In this document: one piece after another, positions 15,676-24,701 of the stretch
Numbering within the stretch: position 1 is the first letter of the stretch
Layout of the letters: every line of letters begins with the position of its first letter
Virus record (IMG/VR): IMGVR_UViG_3300005748_000015
Coordinates: 62,001 to 126,000 of that record
Length of the DNA stretch: 64,000 nucleotides
Source of the DNA: a virus
Reading direction: 5' to 3' (one strand)
Program-made: the position numbers and the translations under genes
The notes under the pieces: model-generated
Told to the model about the DNA's origin: nothing
What the model saw: only the letters and a program-made list of their open reading frames with translations
Databases searched by the model: none

Positions 15676-16652
15676 TAATATTGGCCACTAGTTAAAAATG
15701 TCATATAAACAATTTTTTGTTTTTGAATAGCTTGTTCTTGACTTTTTTGTTTTTGAGCCTCAATGCTTTCAAAAGTCAAAGATTCGTCCATAGCACAAAG
15801 CTCGGCTTTTCTTCCTTTGTCTACAACTTCACCACTATAACTGCTGATTCTTGGTGGTACATCTTTTTTAAGACATTCCTTACCAAATTTGCCGCCCTTG
15901 TTAAGAAACTCATCTACACCCATAAAACCATTGTTAGTTCTAATATTTGCAGTTACGCTAATTGGATATGTGATAATTGGACATCCACTCATAGTTAAAT
16001 CAATTACCATACCAAAGAATTGTACTTTACTTTTTCTAGTTGCTTCGTCAAGCCCTTTGTCGCATCTTACGGTTACGATTTCATCAGCATAACCATTTTC
16101 AACAGCTTCTGCTCCGTTTAACCAAAGCTCATTATCATAGTCTGAACGATATTGAGTAAGAGTCTTAGCACCATTAGTTCTTTTAACGGTTTGTTTGTCC
16201 ATTAAATCAATAGTTCTTAACCATAGACCATACCTAGAGTCTAGCTGAGATGGTCCACCACCAAACTCGCCACCAAGACTACCACGTGCTTTGTGACTCA
16301 TAAGCCTACCATAGTTTAATATATATCTATCGCCAAGATGTTGAACAAGTTGGAATCCCATAGACGCTGAAAAAAGCGTTATAGTATGAATTGGCCTGTT
16401 CAAGCCTTTTAATGCTTCAATAAGTTCAAGACCAGCTTGAATTGAACCGCCTGGTGTATTTAAGAACAAATACATAGGATAACCGTTTTTAAGGTCTGCG
16501 TCTTTTTGCCTTGCCTCTTGGATAAGCTGTGTTACAGATTTAGCTGTAAACGGCTTGTCAAGCACAAGTACGTTGTCTTTAGTTAGTTTGATTTCTTTTG
16601 CCATGGTTAGGCTGGCCGTGAAAAAAAGTGCCAGAATAAGTAATAGCCTCAT
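15675..16652 (-). CDS. Exported ClpP/SppA-like serine protease
   Basis: 325 residues. It starts with a typical signal peptide (MRLLLILALFFTASLTMA, likely cleavage after Ala), so it should be secreted. The following 180 residues are a ClpP-fold: LNTPGGSIQAG, nucleophile region SASMGF, catalytic His in MSHKARG, and an Asp candidate in LMDKQT. The last 120 residues are an extra domain with three cysteines. An exported ClpP-like protease is unusual for a phage. It is unlikely to work with the cytoplasmic ClpX-like ATPase at 23354. Envelope remodelling, lysis or superinfection blocking are possible. Confidence 0.75.
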   Translation of the reverse strand: MRLLLILALFFTASLTMAKEIKLTKDNVLVLDKPFTAKSVTQLIQEARQKDADLKNGYPMYLFLNTPGGSIQAGLELIEALKGLNRPIHTITLFSASMGFQLVQHLGDRYILNYGRLMSHKARGSLGGEFGGGPSQLDSRYGLWLRTIDLMDKQTVKRTNGAKTLTQYRSDYDNELWLNGAEAVENGYADEIVTVRCDKGLDEATRKSKVQFFGMVIDLTMSGCPIITYPISVTANIRTNNGFMGVDEFLNKGGKFGKECLKKDVPPRISSYSGEVVDKGRKAELCAMDESLTFESIEAQKQKSQEQAIQKQKIVYMTFLTSGQY

Positions 16653-16683
16653 AATAAACTCCTTTGGAAGCTTTCGTTACATA

Positions 16684-16695
16684 TATAATATCACA
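16684..16695 (-). promoter_or_regulatory. Extended -10 promoter (class A motif)
   Basis: Minus-strand TGTGATATTATA, 31 bases before the ATG of the exported protease gene. Confidence 0.6.
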
Positions 16696-16723
16696 TGACT
16701 CTTTCAAGTCAAACAAAAAACTT

Positions 16724-17359
16724 TTATTTATCGTTTTTTTCTTCATCTTTTAATTTTGCTAAGGCTCTTAGTGCATCGCCAGCATTTCCTGGTGTAATTT
16801 CGATAGTTTTATCATCGACTTGTTCGACTACACCCCCTGCTGCGTTAATGTTGACTGTTGTGTTACTGCCACCGCTACGGTTTATATTTGAAGGATTAAG
16901 AATTTTTTCAAGCATTTCTATACTTTTAAAATATTGTGTAAGTTGTTTTAAATCAAGACCGTCAATAATATCACGATCTCCCGTTCTTAAATATTGATTA
17001 ATTGCATCACCGTAGTATTTGTGGTGCATATTAATTAAAGATGAAATAAAATTAAGACTTTCAACTCGTGTTTCCGTTACTTTTTTAGTAATATTTTTTT
17101 GAATATCATCAAGATACTCCATGCGTTTTTCGTACCATTTCATTTTAGCTGCCATGTACAAAACTAAATCTTTTTTTACACGTGATATTTTGCTAATTTC
17201 AATGTAAGTTTTTCCACTCATATAGAGAGCAAAAAGATTGTTGACTTTATATTCATCTTTTACAAGAGTTTCAAGGCCAACGCATCCGTTAGATACAAAC
17301 GTATTTATTTTTTCAACTTCATCATCTGTAAAGTCATTATCAATTTTACTCAAGTCCAT
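16724..17359 (-). CDS. Possible terminase small subunit
   Basis: 211 residues. Residues 45-85 form a helix-turn-helix (ALYMSGKTYIEISKIS then KMKWYEKRMEY) like the DNA-binding part of many small terminases, followed by a helical central region and a glycine-rich C-terminus. Small terminases recognise phage DNA and hand it to TerL (here at 29488). The gene is far from TerL, and the match is by pattern only, so another DNA-binding role is possible. Confidence 0.45.
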   Translation of the reverse strand: MDLSKIDNDFTDDEVEKINTFVSNGCVGLETLVKDEYKVNNLFALYMSGKTYIEISKISRVKKDLVLYMAAKMKWYEKRMEYLDDIQKNITKKVTETRVESLNFISSLINMHHKYYGDAINQYLRTGDRDIIDGLDLKQLTQYFKSIEMLEKILNPSNINRSGGSNTTVNINAAGGVVEQVDDKTIEITPGNAGDALRALAKLKDEEKNDK

Positions 17360-17717
17360 TCTTATTTCCCTTACTAGAATCTGTATATCCTCTTATACTA
17401 GTTGAGATATCTACTTTAATATCATCCCAAAGCATGTCTCTAACCCAGCTAGTTAGTATTTTACATAACTTAACAAACTCTTCTTCTTTTGGAACATGTT
17501 CAGGCGGTATTTCTAATCTATATATAACATAGCCTTCGCCAGTTTCTTGAGTATATTCTTTGGTAAGATCATATTTAATTTCAACATTTTGCACATTGTC
17601 AAAAATAATATACGGCCATTTTTGAAGGCTTTCTTCGTGAACACTAGAGATTTCACCAGTTAGCATGGTAATTTTTCTCATGTCTTCCAATATACCTGAT
17701 ACTGCTTCTTTCTTCAT
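17346..17717 (-). CDS. Hypothetical protein
   Basis: 123 residues with a beta-rich centre (YIIFDNVQNVEIKYDL, YVIYRLEIPPEHV). It overlaps both neighbours by a few bases. It lies between the SbcD fusion and the possible small terminase; no family recognised. Confidence 0.5.
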   Translation of the reverse strand: MKKEAVSGILEDMRKITMLTGEISSVHEESLQKWPYIIFDNVQNVEIKYDLTKEYTQETGEGYVIYRLEIPPEHVPKEEEFVKLCKILTSWVRDMLWDDIKVDISTSIRGYTDSSKGNKNGLE

Positions 17718-19384
17718 ACTTCCCTCAAAAACTCTTTTATACTTTCTTTTTTAACACCCTCAATTGGCTGGAACTCTGTCTCAAGATATTTTTCAAGTGT
17801 TATTGAGTTATCTTTATTTACTTTTGTAATACGATCTGTTGGTTTGACTTTAATATTAGCTAATTTTGACAAGTCTTTTTTAATTTTACTAATCCAAGCA
17901 GATTTGCCTTCTAATATTACATAGTTACGAGCTTCTGGGTTAAGTTCTGGTAATTCTTCACCCTCTTTGACTTCGTAAGTTTTAATAGGCGTTACAACGT
18001 GATCTGTAGAAAAAAACTGTTTTTCTCTAGTTGTTCCATCCTCAGCATGGGTAATTATATAAAGACCTTTGGGTTGGTTGGCATCGGACATGGTATCCCA
18101 TTTAGGCGTTCCTGGGTAGAAACATTTTCCTACTTGTTGGCTTTTGTGGATATGCCCTGATATAATTTCTTGTTGCGGAACTAACGCAGGGTCAATTCCT
18201 TCCTCACTAAAAAATCCATTTTCATATTGAGCACCAGTAAACGTCTGGTGAGCAATAAGACAATTTGTAGCACCTTGTTCGTAAAGATATTCACAATCCT
18301 CTAAAAAACTTTTGTAATCTTCATAGTATGGCATATAGCCTATATTATCTATTTCTGTAGGTACGTCAATAATGTTTATATTATACTTGTATTGCTCATC
18401 TAAAAGAGATACAGAATTTAAACCAGCATTTTTTGATTGTCCTAAAATCATATCGTGATTTCCTACTAAGGCTATTATGTCGTATTGTTTTTGTATTTTT
18501 TTAAAAGTTTTTTTCCAAAAATCAAATATTTCTATTCTAATTACACCGTGGGTATGAAACAAATCTCCTAAAAAAACTATTGTGGATACGTTATTTTCTT
18601 TTGCTATTTTTATTATAAAATCTATTAATTTTTCACAATCTTTTAGGTTATTTATTTGTGAATGTGGATCACCTACGTATAAATATTTATTAAATTTTAT
18701 TTTGTTTTCTATATAGCTTTTTTTGTCTTTTATATAAAATGGTATTCTAATTAATTTTATGCCATTCTTTTTACAAATGTCGTTTTTTATTTCATCTCTA
18801 TTATTTATTGTAAAAAAATCTTCTTTAAAAAAATCAGTATTTTGAAAATGTTGTTTTCCATCGTATTCAAAAGCTAACTTTAACTCTTCACAATAGCCAT
18901 CTAATTCTAATTTTTTTCCTGTCTTATCATTTACAAGCCAGTCAGGTCTTTCTTTTGGAAATTTTTTTCCAGTGATGTCCTCAAATATTTCTCTACAATA
19001 TTCTTCGTTTTTGTATATTTTATTTTTTAAATGAGGTATTATTCCATTTACTTTAAAAGAAAACAGTGTAGTTTCATATTCTTTGTTGTCTGGGCCTAAA
19101 ACTTTTAATTTTCCTTTATTGCCATTGTATTTTGTAGATAGTAGTTTGTAACCTTTTTCTTCAAAAAAACCCCTGACTTCTTCTATGTTATATTGTCTTT
19201 TTCCTGCACAATAAGAACACCTATGACCTCTTTTAAAAACCTTAAAAGACATCGGAAAAACATGTCCCTTATCACATTCTATATCTAATTTTTGTAGTTG
19301 ACCTTCGTATTCATTAGAAAGTAATTTATACCCTTCTTTTTCTATAGTATTTTTGACATACTTTAAAGTGTGTTTATTTGGCAT
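17714..19384 (-). CDS. Homing endonuclease domain fused to SbcD/Mre11-like nuclease (T4 gp47 type)
   Basis: 556 residues in one open frame. The first 60-95 residues are a zinc module (ECDKGHVF, RCSYCAGKR) with a degenerate second copy of the GYKLLSxxY repeat. Residues 145-225 carry a Vsr-like/PD-(D/E)XK nuclease signature: LELDGYCEELKLAFEYDG, QHF, and KNGIKLIRIPF. From about residue 232 an SbcD-type phosphoesterase follows: YVGDPHSQ, FLGDLFHTHG, ALVGNHDM, LIAHQTFTG and SGHIHKS. The second half equals a full T4 gp47-sized nuclease and should partner the SbcC-like protein at 13125. The join is exactly where SbcD proteins normally begin. Confidence 0.85.
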   Translation of the reverse strand: MPNKHTLKYVKNTIEKEGYKLLSNEYEGQLQKLDIECDKGHVFPMSFKVFKRGHRCSYCAGKRQYNIEEVRGFFEEKGYKLLSTKYNGNKGKLKVLGPDNKEYETTLFSFKVNGIIPHLKNKIYKNEEYCREIFEDITGKKFPKERPDWLVNDKTGKKLELDGYCEELKLAFEYDGKQHFQNTDFFKEDFFTINNRDEIKNDICKKNGIKLIRIPFYIKDKKSYIENKIKFNKYLYVGDPHSQINNLKDCEKLIDFIIKIAKENNVSTIVFLGDLFHTHGVIRIEIFDFWKKTFKKIQKQYDIIALVGNHDMILGQSKNAGLNSVSLLDEQYKYNINIIDVPTEIDNIGYMPYYEDYKSFLEDCEYLYEQGATNCLIAHQTFTGAQYENGFFSEEGIDPALVPQQEIISGHIHKSQQVGKCFYPGTPKWDTMSDANQPKGLYIITHAEDGTTREKQFFSTDHVVTPIKTYEVKEGEELPELNPEARNYVILEGKSAWISKIKKDLSKLANIKVKPTDRITKVNKDNSITLEKYLETEFQPIEGVKKESIKEFLREV

Positions 19385-19407
19385 TTATTTCAACCCTTTT
19401 TTTATAT

Positions 19408-19734
19408 TTATTTATTATTTTCCTCGATAAACAAAACATCTTTCATATGCCCAACAACAAAGCCATCTGGAAACATATCTGACTCCATAATAGCTCGTGG
19501 CCATTTGTGTACATGCAATGTTTCTTCTTTAAAAAAAATTTTAGAGCCTTTTTCAATCACTCTAGTTTTATTATTACCCAAATCAACTACCGTGTCAAGT
19601 AAAAGTTCTAATGATTCTACGCCAATTTTTTGGGCGGCCATAGCAAAACCTGTAGCTGCCTGTGTTGCTTTTAATTCTTTAGCTTTTCTAAACGGTGTCA
19701 AAACTAAATTTCCATTTAATGAATAAGTACTCAT
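19408..19734 (-). CDS. Possible GroES-like co-chaperonin
   Basis: 108 residues with a beta-barrel-like pattern: NLVLTPF at the start, then VVDLGNNKTRVIEKGSKIFF and a C-terminal DVLFIEE. This order (xVxVGxxx, KGDxVxFxxx, DVLxIEE) resembles GroES and T4 gp31 type co-chaperonins. The phage also encodes its own chaperonin at 32491, which makes a co-chaperonin plausible. Sequence similarity is weak and the mobile-loop region is unusual, so this is a hypothesis. Confidence 0.4.
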   Translation of the reverse strand: MSTYSLNGNLVLTPFRKAKELKATQAATGFAMAAQKIGVESLELLLDTVVDLGNNKTRVIEKGSKIFFKEETLHVHKWPRAIMESDMFPDGFVVGHMKDVLFIEENNK

Positions 19735-20762
19735 AAGTCTACTCCTTTAAGTTTAATAATTTTTCTTTCTATTATTTTTAAATTTTTACATTGAACTAAT
19801 ACGTTTTTTAACAAATCTGCTTTTTCTATAGTTGATTCCACTATGTTTTCTTCTTCAAAATAAGTATCATATACTGAAAAACCTTCTTCATCAATTTCTG
19901 TTTCAACACTTTTCATATCCGAACCATTTAATAAATTTTCAAGCTCATACATTTCTAGCTGTCTTTTATCATCATTATCTTTTAAATAACCATTGATTGC
20001 ATCTAATAATACTTCTGAATCTTCAATTTTTTCACGACTTTTTAACAAGTTAGCTTTGTATATAATTTTTTTATCTGATGGATAATAGTGGAGTGAAGTT
20101 TGATTGTACAATTCCATAATGTTACTTTTCATACGACCAATACAAACACTTCTAAATACAGTCCTAAAAGGCCCTACCCATTTGTCTACCCCAATACACA
20201 AGCCTGACATTGAAGCGTTAATCATATCCATTAATGTAAGATGGCTTTTAGGTACGGCTTTATAAAATTTCATAGCCTCATTGATAGCAAGCGGCATACT
20301 ATTTTCAATTATTTTTTGCCTTATATATTGATGTTCATTCCAATTTTTTAAAGCTTTAGCTGGTAGATTACCTCTCCAATTTTCAATTACAAATTTCATA
20401 AACTTGTAATTTATATTAAAATCTTTAATTCTTTGAACATCATCTTTTTTAAAAGCTGGCGATATATATGTACCAAATGTTTTAGAATCCTCTCTAAAAA
20501 AAGGCCTAGCTGTTAAAATATTTCCACGTTCAATTTTAATATACATTAAAAATTTTTGATATATCTTATCGCTTTGTTTGTAGGAGTTTATATTTTTTTT
20601 AAAGTTTTTTTCTAGCTCCATCATGCGTTCAACTTGAGCTTTTTGTTGTGCAGTAAATTCTTTTCTAGTAAGTTTTTTACCATTATTATTATCTTTCAAT
20701 ATCTTGGCAATGCCGTTGGCCAAGTTATAAAAAACTGGATCGTTAACTTTTTTTCTTGCCAT
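19731..20762 (-). CDS. RNA polymerase sigma-like factor
   Basis: 343 residues. Residues 140-225 look like sigma-70 region 2: IRQKIIENSMPLAINEA, then LTLMDMINASMSGLCIGVDK, then a basic stretch ending in IGRMKSNIMELYNQ. This is the part that binds core polymerase and opens -10 DNA. The C-terminal third is acidic and lacks an obvious region 4. It could be a late sigma factor (compare T4 gp55) directing transcription from the class B motifs upstream of virion genes. The family assignment rests on pattern, not alignment. Confidence 0.6.
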   Translation of the reverse strand: MARKKVNDPVFYNLANGIAKILKDNNNGKKLTRKEFTAQQKAQVERMMELEKNFKKNINSYKQSDKIYQKFLMYIKIERGNILTARPFFREDSKTFGTYISPAFKKDDVQRIKDFNINYKFMKFVIENWRGNLPAKALKNWNEHQYIRQKIIENSMPLAINEAMKFYKAVPKSHLTLMDMINASMSGLCIGVDKWVGPFRTVFRSVCIGRMKSNIMELYNQTSLHYYPSDKKIIYKANLLKSREKIEDSEVLLDAINGYLKDNDDKRQLEMYELENLLNGSDMKSVETEIDEEGFSVYDTYFEEENIVESTIEKADLLKNVLVQCKNLKIIERKIIKLKGVDL

Positions 20763-23320
20763 TAATTTACCTTAATATATTTTATATTTTTATCTGTTTC
20801 TTTGTACATTTTTATTCTTTTGTTTAAGTGAGACTCCATAAGAGGCACGTTAGTTATTTTAAAATCATAAATTTTAGAAAAAGGTTTTGGCTTGTGTAAG
20901 TCTGCATACTCACTATTTTCTAAAATTCTTACACTTCTTCCTACAGCACCTTGTTTGGTTCTTACTTCAGAACTACCGCCTACCCAATTTACTGTATTGT
21001 GCGTACAATAAATATTTGTTCCCGTTGCAATACAGCTTGTACCAATTAAAACCTTTACTACTCCACGATTAAAAGCCTCAACAGTTTCATCGACCTTTTT
21101 AGTTTGAAGGCCAAATTTAGTAGCATCTGCTTTTGATGCAGAGTGAACGTATTCATATGGAACATCCAATCTGTCAGTTAACATTTTGATTTGCTCTAAC
21201 TCTTCCACTAAAATTAAAGTTGATTCTTGAGAGTATTTCCAAGCACCATTAGCAATTTTAGCTGTAATATCAGCAATGTTTGAATTGTACAAGAATTGTT
21301 TTCTTTTGGCTTTTAGTGGGTCTTTGTATTTTTTTGAATCCTTACTTATAGTTTCAAACACAAAAAATTTAACAGGACAAATATACCCACCATCAACCGC
21401 TTCTTTAGTTGACAGCTCATGAACTTTCTTGCCAATGATGGCCTCTAAAAGTTTATCCTTACCATCCCCTCTAACCTGAGTGCCTGAAAGAAAAAATCTA
21501 TAAGGAACATTTTTAAGTACTCCATGAAAAGTGGCTTCAAGGGTATTTGCAGCATTTAGATGGCTCTCGTCACTAATGATAACATCTGCATTTGCAAAAA
21601 AATCATATTCAGGCGTACCTTCCTTAAGCATTGTCAAAGATTTTGATACGCACACTGTAAACTTTTTTCCAATCTTTTTCTTACCAGCTCCGTAAGCACC
21701 GACATGGGTTTTGCCGAAGTGGTATTCAAACTTTTTGAGCATCTCTAAAAAAATAGATTTACTTGGTGTTACAATGACAGTATTTAATCCAAGTTCACGA
21801 GCGAGTGTCAATATAATAGCTGTTTTACCTGAATTATGAGTTACAGTAAAGTCATCCATTACGTACAAATTATCGCTATCTACTTCAAAACCAAAATACT
21901 CATCTTCTGGAAGTTCCTCTACTTTAAAACCAGTTCTTAATACACTTTTTATTTGTTTTCTTTTTTTAGCCTTTTTTCTTTCTAGTAAAACTGGTATTCT
22001 ATCTATATCTCCAGATATAGTAACTCTGTAATAAACACCCTCAGTTCCATTTTGACTTTTCTTTTTTTCTTCTTTCTGATATGCGGCAAAACCCAAAGAC
22101 CTAGCTACAAAAAGTATATCATCGGATAGATTTTTATTTTTTTGGGTAATTTCATAATAGTTGTTACCTAAATAACCATCTGAATCAATTAATCCTGCTA
22201 GTATTTTTAGTCTTTTTTCTTCGGAATTTACTTTAAAATCTTCTGGAATATGTTTGTTAAGTATTAAGCTGTAATGTTTTAGATTATTTCTTAACACATT
22301 AAAACCCTTACCTCTTAATGGACTGTACATGTAAAGTGTTTTTGCTAGATTTTTTTCCGATATTTCCTCTTCTCTTATATTTAACCCTAATTGTTTTGCG
22401 TATTTAACCCATTCTTTTTTTAGCTCCTTATCCATCGTGGTCAGTGATGGCCCATCTGAGTTTCCATCTCCAAGCCATAATCCTAATATATATGGGTCAA
22501 TTGCGGTTAATTTTTCTTCAAAAACAACACCTGTTCTATATAGTTTGTATCTGTGTTTAAACGACTTCGTTTGTTTTAAATAGTCTTTAACAGAAATGTT
22601 TACAATTGGGTTTGTTCCCTTAAAATCTTTTCTTCTTTTTTTATCTTCAACTCTGTATTGTGATCGATTGTTTGTTCTTTGTAATGACAAAATATGCCCC
22701 ATATTTACAACAAAAGACTCGCCCTTAACTGGAATTATTTTTGCCATTTTTTCTTTACCCCTGTGTAGTTTTAGTACCTTACGAGGTTTTGAATCTGACC
22801 CCATTAACAAATCTCCAACAACAACATTTTCCACTTTTTTTAAGGAGCCGTCATACATTAATATTTTTTGACCTTTTGCGTGACACCCTGTACATAACTC
22901 TACACACCCATGTTTTGCCTCTATCAATTTTTCAACTGATTGCTTTTGGTACGGATACAACTCAAATGAAAGTGGTTTCCTCCAGGCTATCTTGCGAGAC
23001 TCAGGATAGTTTATTTTTTCAAGCTCTTCAAAGCTAAACCCTTGTAAATAGGGAATAGAACCCGGATGAAAAAAATGACTATTCTCTTGATGATCATATT
23101 TTAACATACAAGTTGATAATTTTTTTTCAAGTTCTTGCTTTCTTTTTCTAAATGTATCAGGGTAATTTAGCTGTAACCACTTGTTTTCTTTGAGTTTTTT
23201 TAAATTAAAAGCTACAGAGGTATCGCTATACGTCAACTCTTTACACAAGAGATTTAGCGTACTTGAGTCGCATTCTTCTATTAAGGTTTTTGTTGGTGAT
23301 ACTGTTTTAATCTTTATCAT
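20762..23320 (-). CDS. Superfamily 2 helicase (UvsW-like) interrupted by an intein
   Basis: 852-residue precursor; removing the 351-residue intein leaves about 501 residues, close to T4 UvsW (about 500). The spliced protein would restore CTGSGKTAII (Walker A). Downstream are DVIISDESH (Walker B, DEAH-like), FLSGTQ (motif III), and C-terminal ATGTNIY and QGAVGRSVR (motif VI). UvsW-type helicases process stalled forks and R-loops. The ATG at 23320 is chosen because a class A promoter ends only 7 bases upstream; an ORF extension to 23410 would run through that promoter and overlap the divergent ClpX-like gene. Confidence 0.85.
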   Translation of the reverse strand: MIKIKTVSPTKTLIEECDSSTLNLLCKELTYSDTSVAFNLKKLKENKWLQLNYPDTFRKRKQELEKKLSTCMLKYDHQENSHFFHPGSIPYLQGFSFEELEKINYPESRKIAWRKPLSFELYPYQKQSVEKLIEAKHGCVELCTGCHAKGQKILMYDGSLKKVENVVVGDLLMGSDSKPRKVLKLHRGKEKMAKIIPVKGESFVVNMGHILSLQRTNNRSQYRVEDKKRRKDFKGTNPIVNISVKDYLKQTKSFKHRYKLYRTGVVFEEKLTAIDPYILGLWLGDGNSDGPSLTTMDKELKKEWVKYAKQLGLNIREEEISEKNLAKTLYMYSPLRGKGFNVLRNNLKHYSLILNKHIPEDFKVNSEEKRLKILAGLIDSDGYLGNNYYEITQKNKNLSDDILFVARSLGFAAYQKEEKKKSQNGTEGVYYRVTISGDIDRIPVLLERKKAKKRKQIKSVLRTGFKVEELPEDEYFGFEVDSDNLYVMDDFTVTHNSGKTAIILTLARELGLNTVIVTPSKSIFLEMLKKFEYHFGKTHVGAYGAGKKKIGKKFTVCVSKSLTMLKEGTPEYDFFANADVIISDESHLNAANTLEATFHGVLKNVPYRFFLSGTQVRGDGKDKLLEAIIGKKVHELSTKEAVDGGYICPVKFFVFETISKDSKKYKDPLKAKRKQFLYNSNIADITAKIANGAWKYSQESTLILVEELEQIKMLTDRLDVPYEYVHSASKADATKFGLQTKKVDETVEAFNRGVVKVLIGTSCIATGTNIYCTHNTVNWVGGSSEVRTKQGAVGRSVRILENSEYADLHKPKPFSKIYDFKITNVPLMESHLNKRIKMYKETDKNIKYIKVN
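21833..22885 (-). other. Helicase intein with LAGLIDADG endonuclease (351 residues)
   Basis: It begins CHAKGQKILMYDG right after ELCTG and ends TVTHN before SGKT, so it splits the P-loop of the helicase. Cys1, the terminal His-Asn and the +1 Ser are the normal class 1 residues. The endonuclease core has two LAGLIDADG motifs: LGLWLGDGN and LAGLIDSDGY. The penultimate block F reads FGFEVDSDNLYVMDDF. All splicing and homing motifs look intact. Confidence 0.92.
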
Positions 23321-23327
23321 ATAACTA

Positions 23328-23339
23328 TATAGTATCACA
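23328..23339 (-). promoter_or_regulatory. Class A motif for the helicase, near a palindromic divergent promoter
   Basis: Minus-strand TGTGATACTATA 7 bases before the helicase ATG, implying an mRNA that starts at or next to the start codon. The adjoining ACTATATAGT is a perfect palindrome, so the same DNA could also present a -10 box toward the ClpX-like gene on the plus strand. Confidence 0.55.
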
Positions 23340-23353
23340 CAAAAAGTAAAAAA

Positions 23354-24298
23354 ATGATAAAAAAGCCCAAACAGATTAAGAAAGAATTGGATAAGTATGT
23401 TATTGGACAAGATGATGCTAAAAAAAAGTTAAGCGTGGCTGCTTATAATCATTTAAAAAGAATAAAAGGTCAAAAATGTAAAAAAAATAATTTACTTTTT
23501 ATTGGGCCTACTGGGTGTGGAAAAACCTACATGGTTTCAAAATTATCTAAAATAATAGACACTCCTTTTTTAACTGTAGACGCTACTAGTTTTACCTCTG
23601 CTGGATATGAAGGTAGAAGTGTTGAAGAAATTGTTACAGATTTAATATTTATTTGTGAAGATAATCAAAAAAAAGCTGAAAAATCAATAGTTTACATAGA
23701 TGAAATTGACAAGGTTAGAAAAAATAATAAAGATTCAGATGTCAATGGTGCTGGTGTGCAACAATCTTTGCTTAAATTAATAGAAGGGTTTGAGGTATCT
23801 TACGCTTCTAAAAAATCAAAAAATGGCGAGTGTGACAGTAAGTTTGATACTAAAAATATTTTGTTTATATGCTCTGGAGCTTTTGAAGGTTTGGAAAATT
23901 TTGATACAAAATCACTAATAGAATTTGGTATGATGCCAGAATTTTTAGGTAGATTTTCTTCGGTAAGTAAGCTGGAAAAATTAAACAAGGAAGACTATAA
24001 ACAAATATTGTTGCATTCAAAAGATTCTATTTTGGTAGATTTTAAAAACTGGTTTAAAAGTGAAAACTGCGAACTGGTAGTATCAGATGATGCTATTAAT
24101 TTTATAGCAGAAAAGGCTGAACAAAAAGGCTTGGGAGCACGAGGCTTACATGGCATCTTAGATGATATTTTTTTAGACATACAATTTGAATTACCCAGTA
24201 TGCTGATAAAACCTCATTTTTTTCTACTAGACAAAGAGGCTATTGAAAAAAACAAACTAAAAAAAGGGTATAGAAAAAATGAAAACTTACAAGTATAG
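23354..24298 (+). CDS. ClpX-like AAA+ ATPase without zinc domain
   Basis: 314 residues, clearly related to the ClpX AAA+ module: YVIGQDDAKKKL, Walker A GPTGCGKTYM, SAGYEGRSVEEI, Walker B VYIDEIDKV, GAGVQQSLLKLIEG, PEFLGRF and sensor 2 KGLGARGL. The N-terminal zinc-binding domain of ClpX is absent, so substrate choice must differ from host ClpX. It could unfold virion or regulatory proteins or redirect host ClpP. It is divergent from the helicase and overlaps the endolysin start. Confidence 0.88.
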   Translation: MIKKPKQIKKELDKYVIGQDDAKKKLSVAAYNHLKRIKGQKCKKNNLLFIGPTGCGKTYMVSKLSKIIDTPFLTVDATSFTSAGYEGRSVEEIVTDLIFICEDNQKKAEKSIVYIDEIDKVRKNNKDSDVNGAGVQQSLLKLIEGFEVSYASKKSKNGECDSKFDTKNILFICSGAFEGLENFDTKSLIEFGMMPEFLGRFSSVSKLEKLNKEDYKQILLHSKDSILVDFKNWFKSENCELVVSDDAINFIAEKAEQKGLGARGLHGILDDIFLDIQFELPSMLIKPHFFLLDKEAIEKNKLKKGYRKNENLQV

Positions 24299-24701
24299 CT
24301 CCAAATCAGCAGCTAAATTGGCCACCTGTCACCCTGATATTCAAAAATTACTAAACAAAGCTATAAAATATTACGATATAACTATCTTAGAGGGTGTTCG
24401 CAGCTTAGAACGTCAGGAAGAACTTGTACGTACTGGCATGTCAAAGACTATGAATTCTAAACATCTAAAACAAGACGATGGATATTCTCATGCTGTTGAT
24501 TGTGCTCTGTGGCCAATTGATTGGAATGACCGTGAAAGATTTGTCTTTTTACAAGGGTATTTAAAAGGCCTTGCCGATGTCCTATATGAAGCTGGTGAAA
24601 TTACTCATAAACTTCGCCTTGGGGTTGATTGGGATGGCGATGGCAATATCAAAGAACATTCTTTCTTTGATGGGCCGCACATTGAGCTTATTTTAGTTTA
24701 A
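24279..24701 (+). CDS. Endolysin, M15-family L-Ala-D-Glu/D-Ala peptidase
   Basis: 140 residues. Zinc ligands are at SKHLKQ...SHAVDCA and GPHIELI, the usual H-x6-D...H pattern of M15 peptidases such as the T5 endolysin. The segment VDWDGDGNIK is a DxDxDG calcium-type loop, also present in the T5 enzyme, suggesting calcium control. No signal peptide or membrane anchor is seen, so a holin elsewhere is needed. The start overlaps the end of the ClpX-like gene. Confidence 0.85.
   Translation: MKTYKYSSKSAAKLATCHPDIQKLLNKAIKYYDITILEGVRSLERQEELVRTGMSKTMNSKHLKQDDGYSHAVDCALWPIDWNDRERFVFLQGYLKGLADVLYEAGEITHKLRLGVDWDGDGNIKEHSFFDGPHIELILV

Noticed and set aside
23321-23410. Longer helicase start with a hydrophobic leader (signal-like) at 23410
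   Set aside because: It would read through the class A promoter and overlap the ClpX-like gene by 57 bases on the other strand; ATG at 23320 matches the promoter.
15675-24298. A phage ClpXP pair formed by the ClpP-like and ClpX-like proteins
   Set aside because: The ClpP-like protein has a signal peptide and would be exported, while the ClpX-like ATPase is cytoplasmic.
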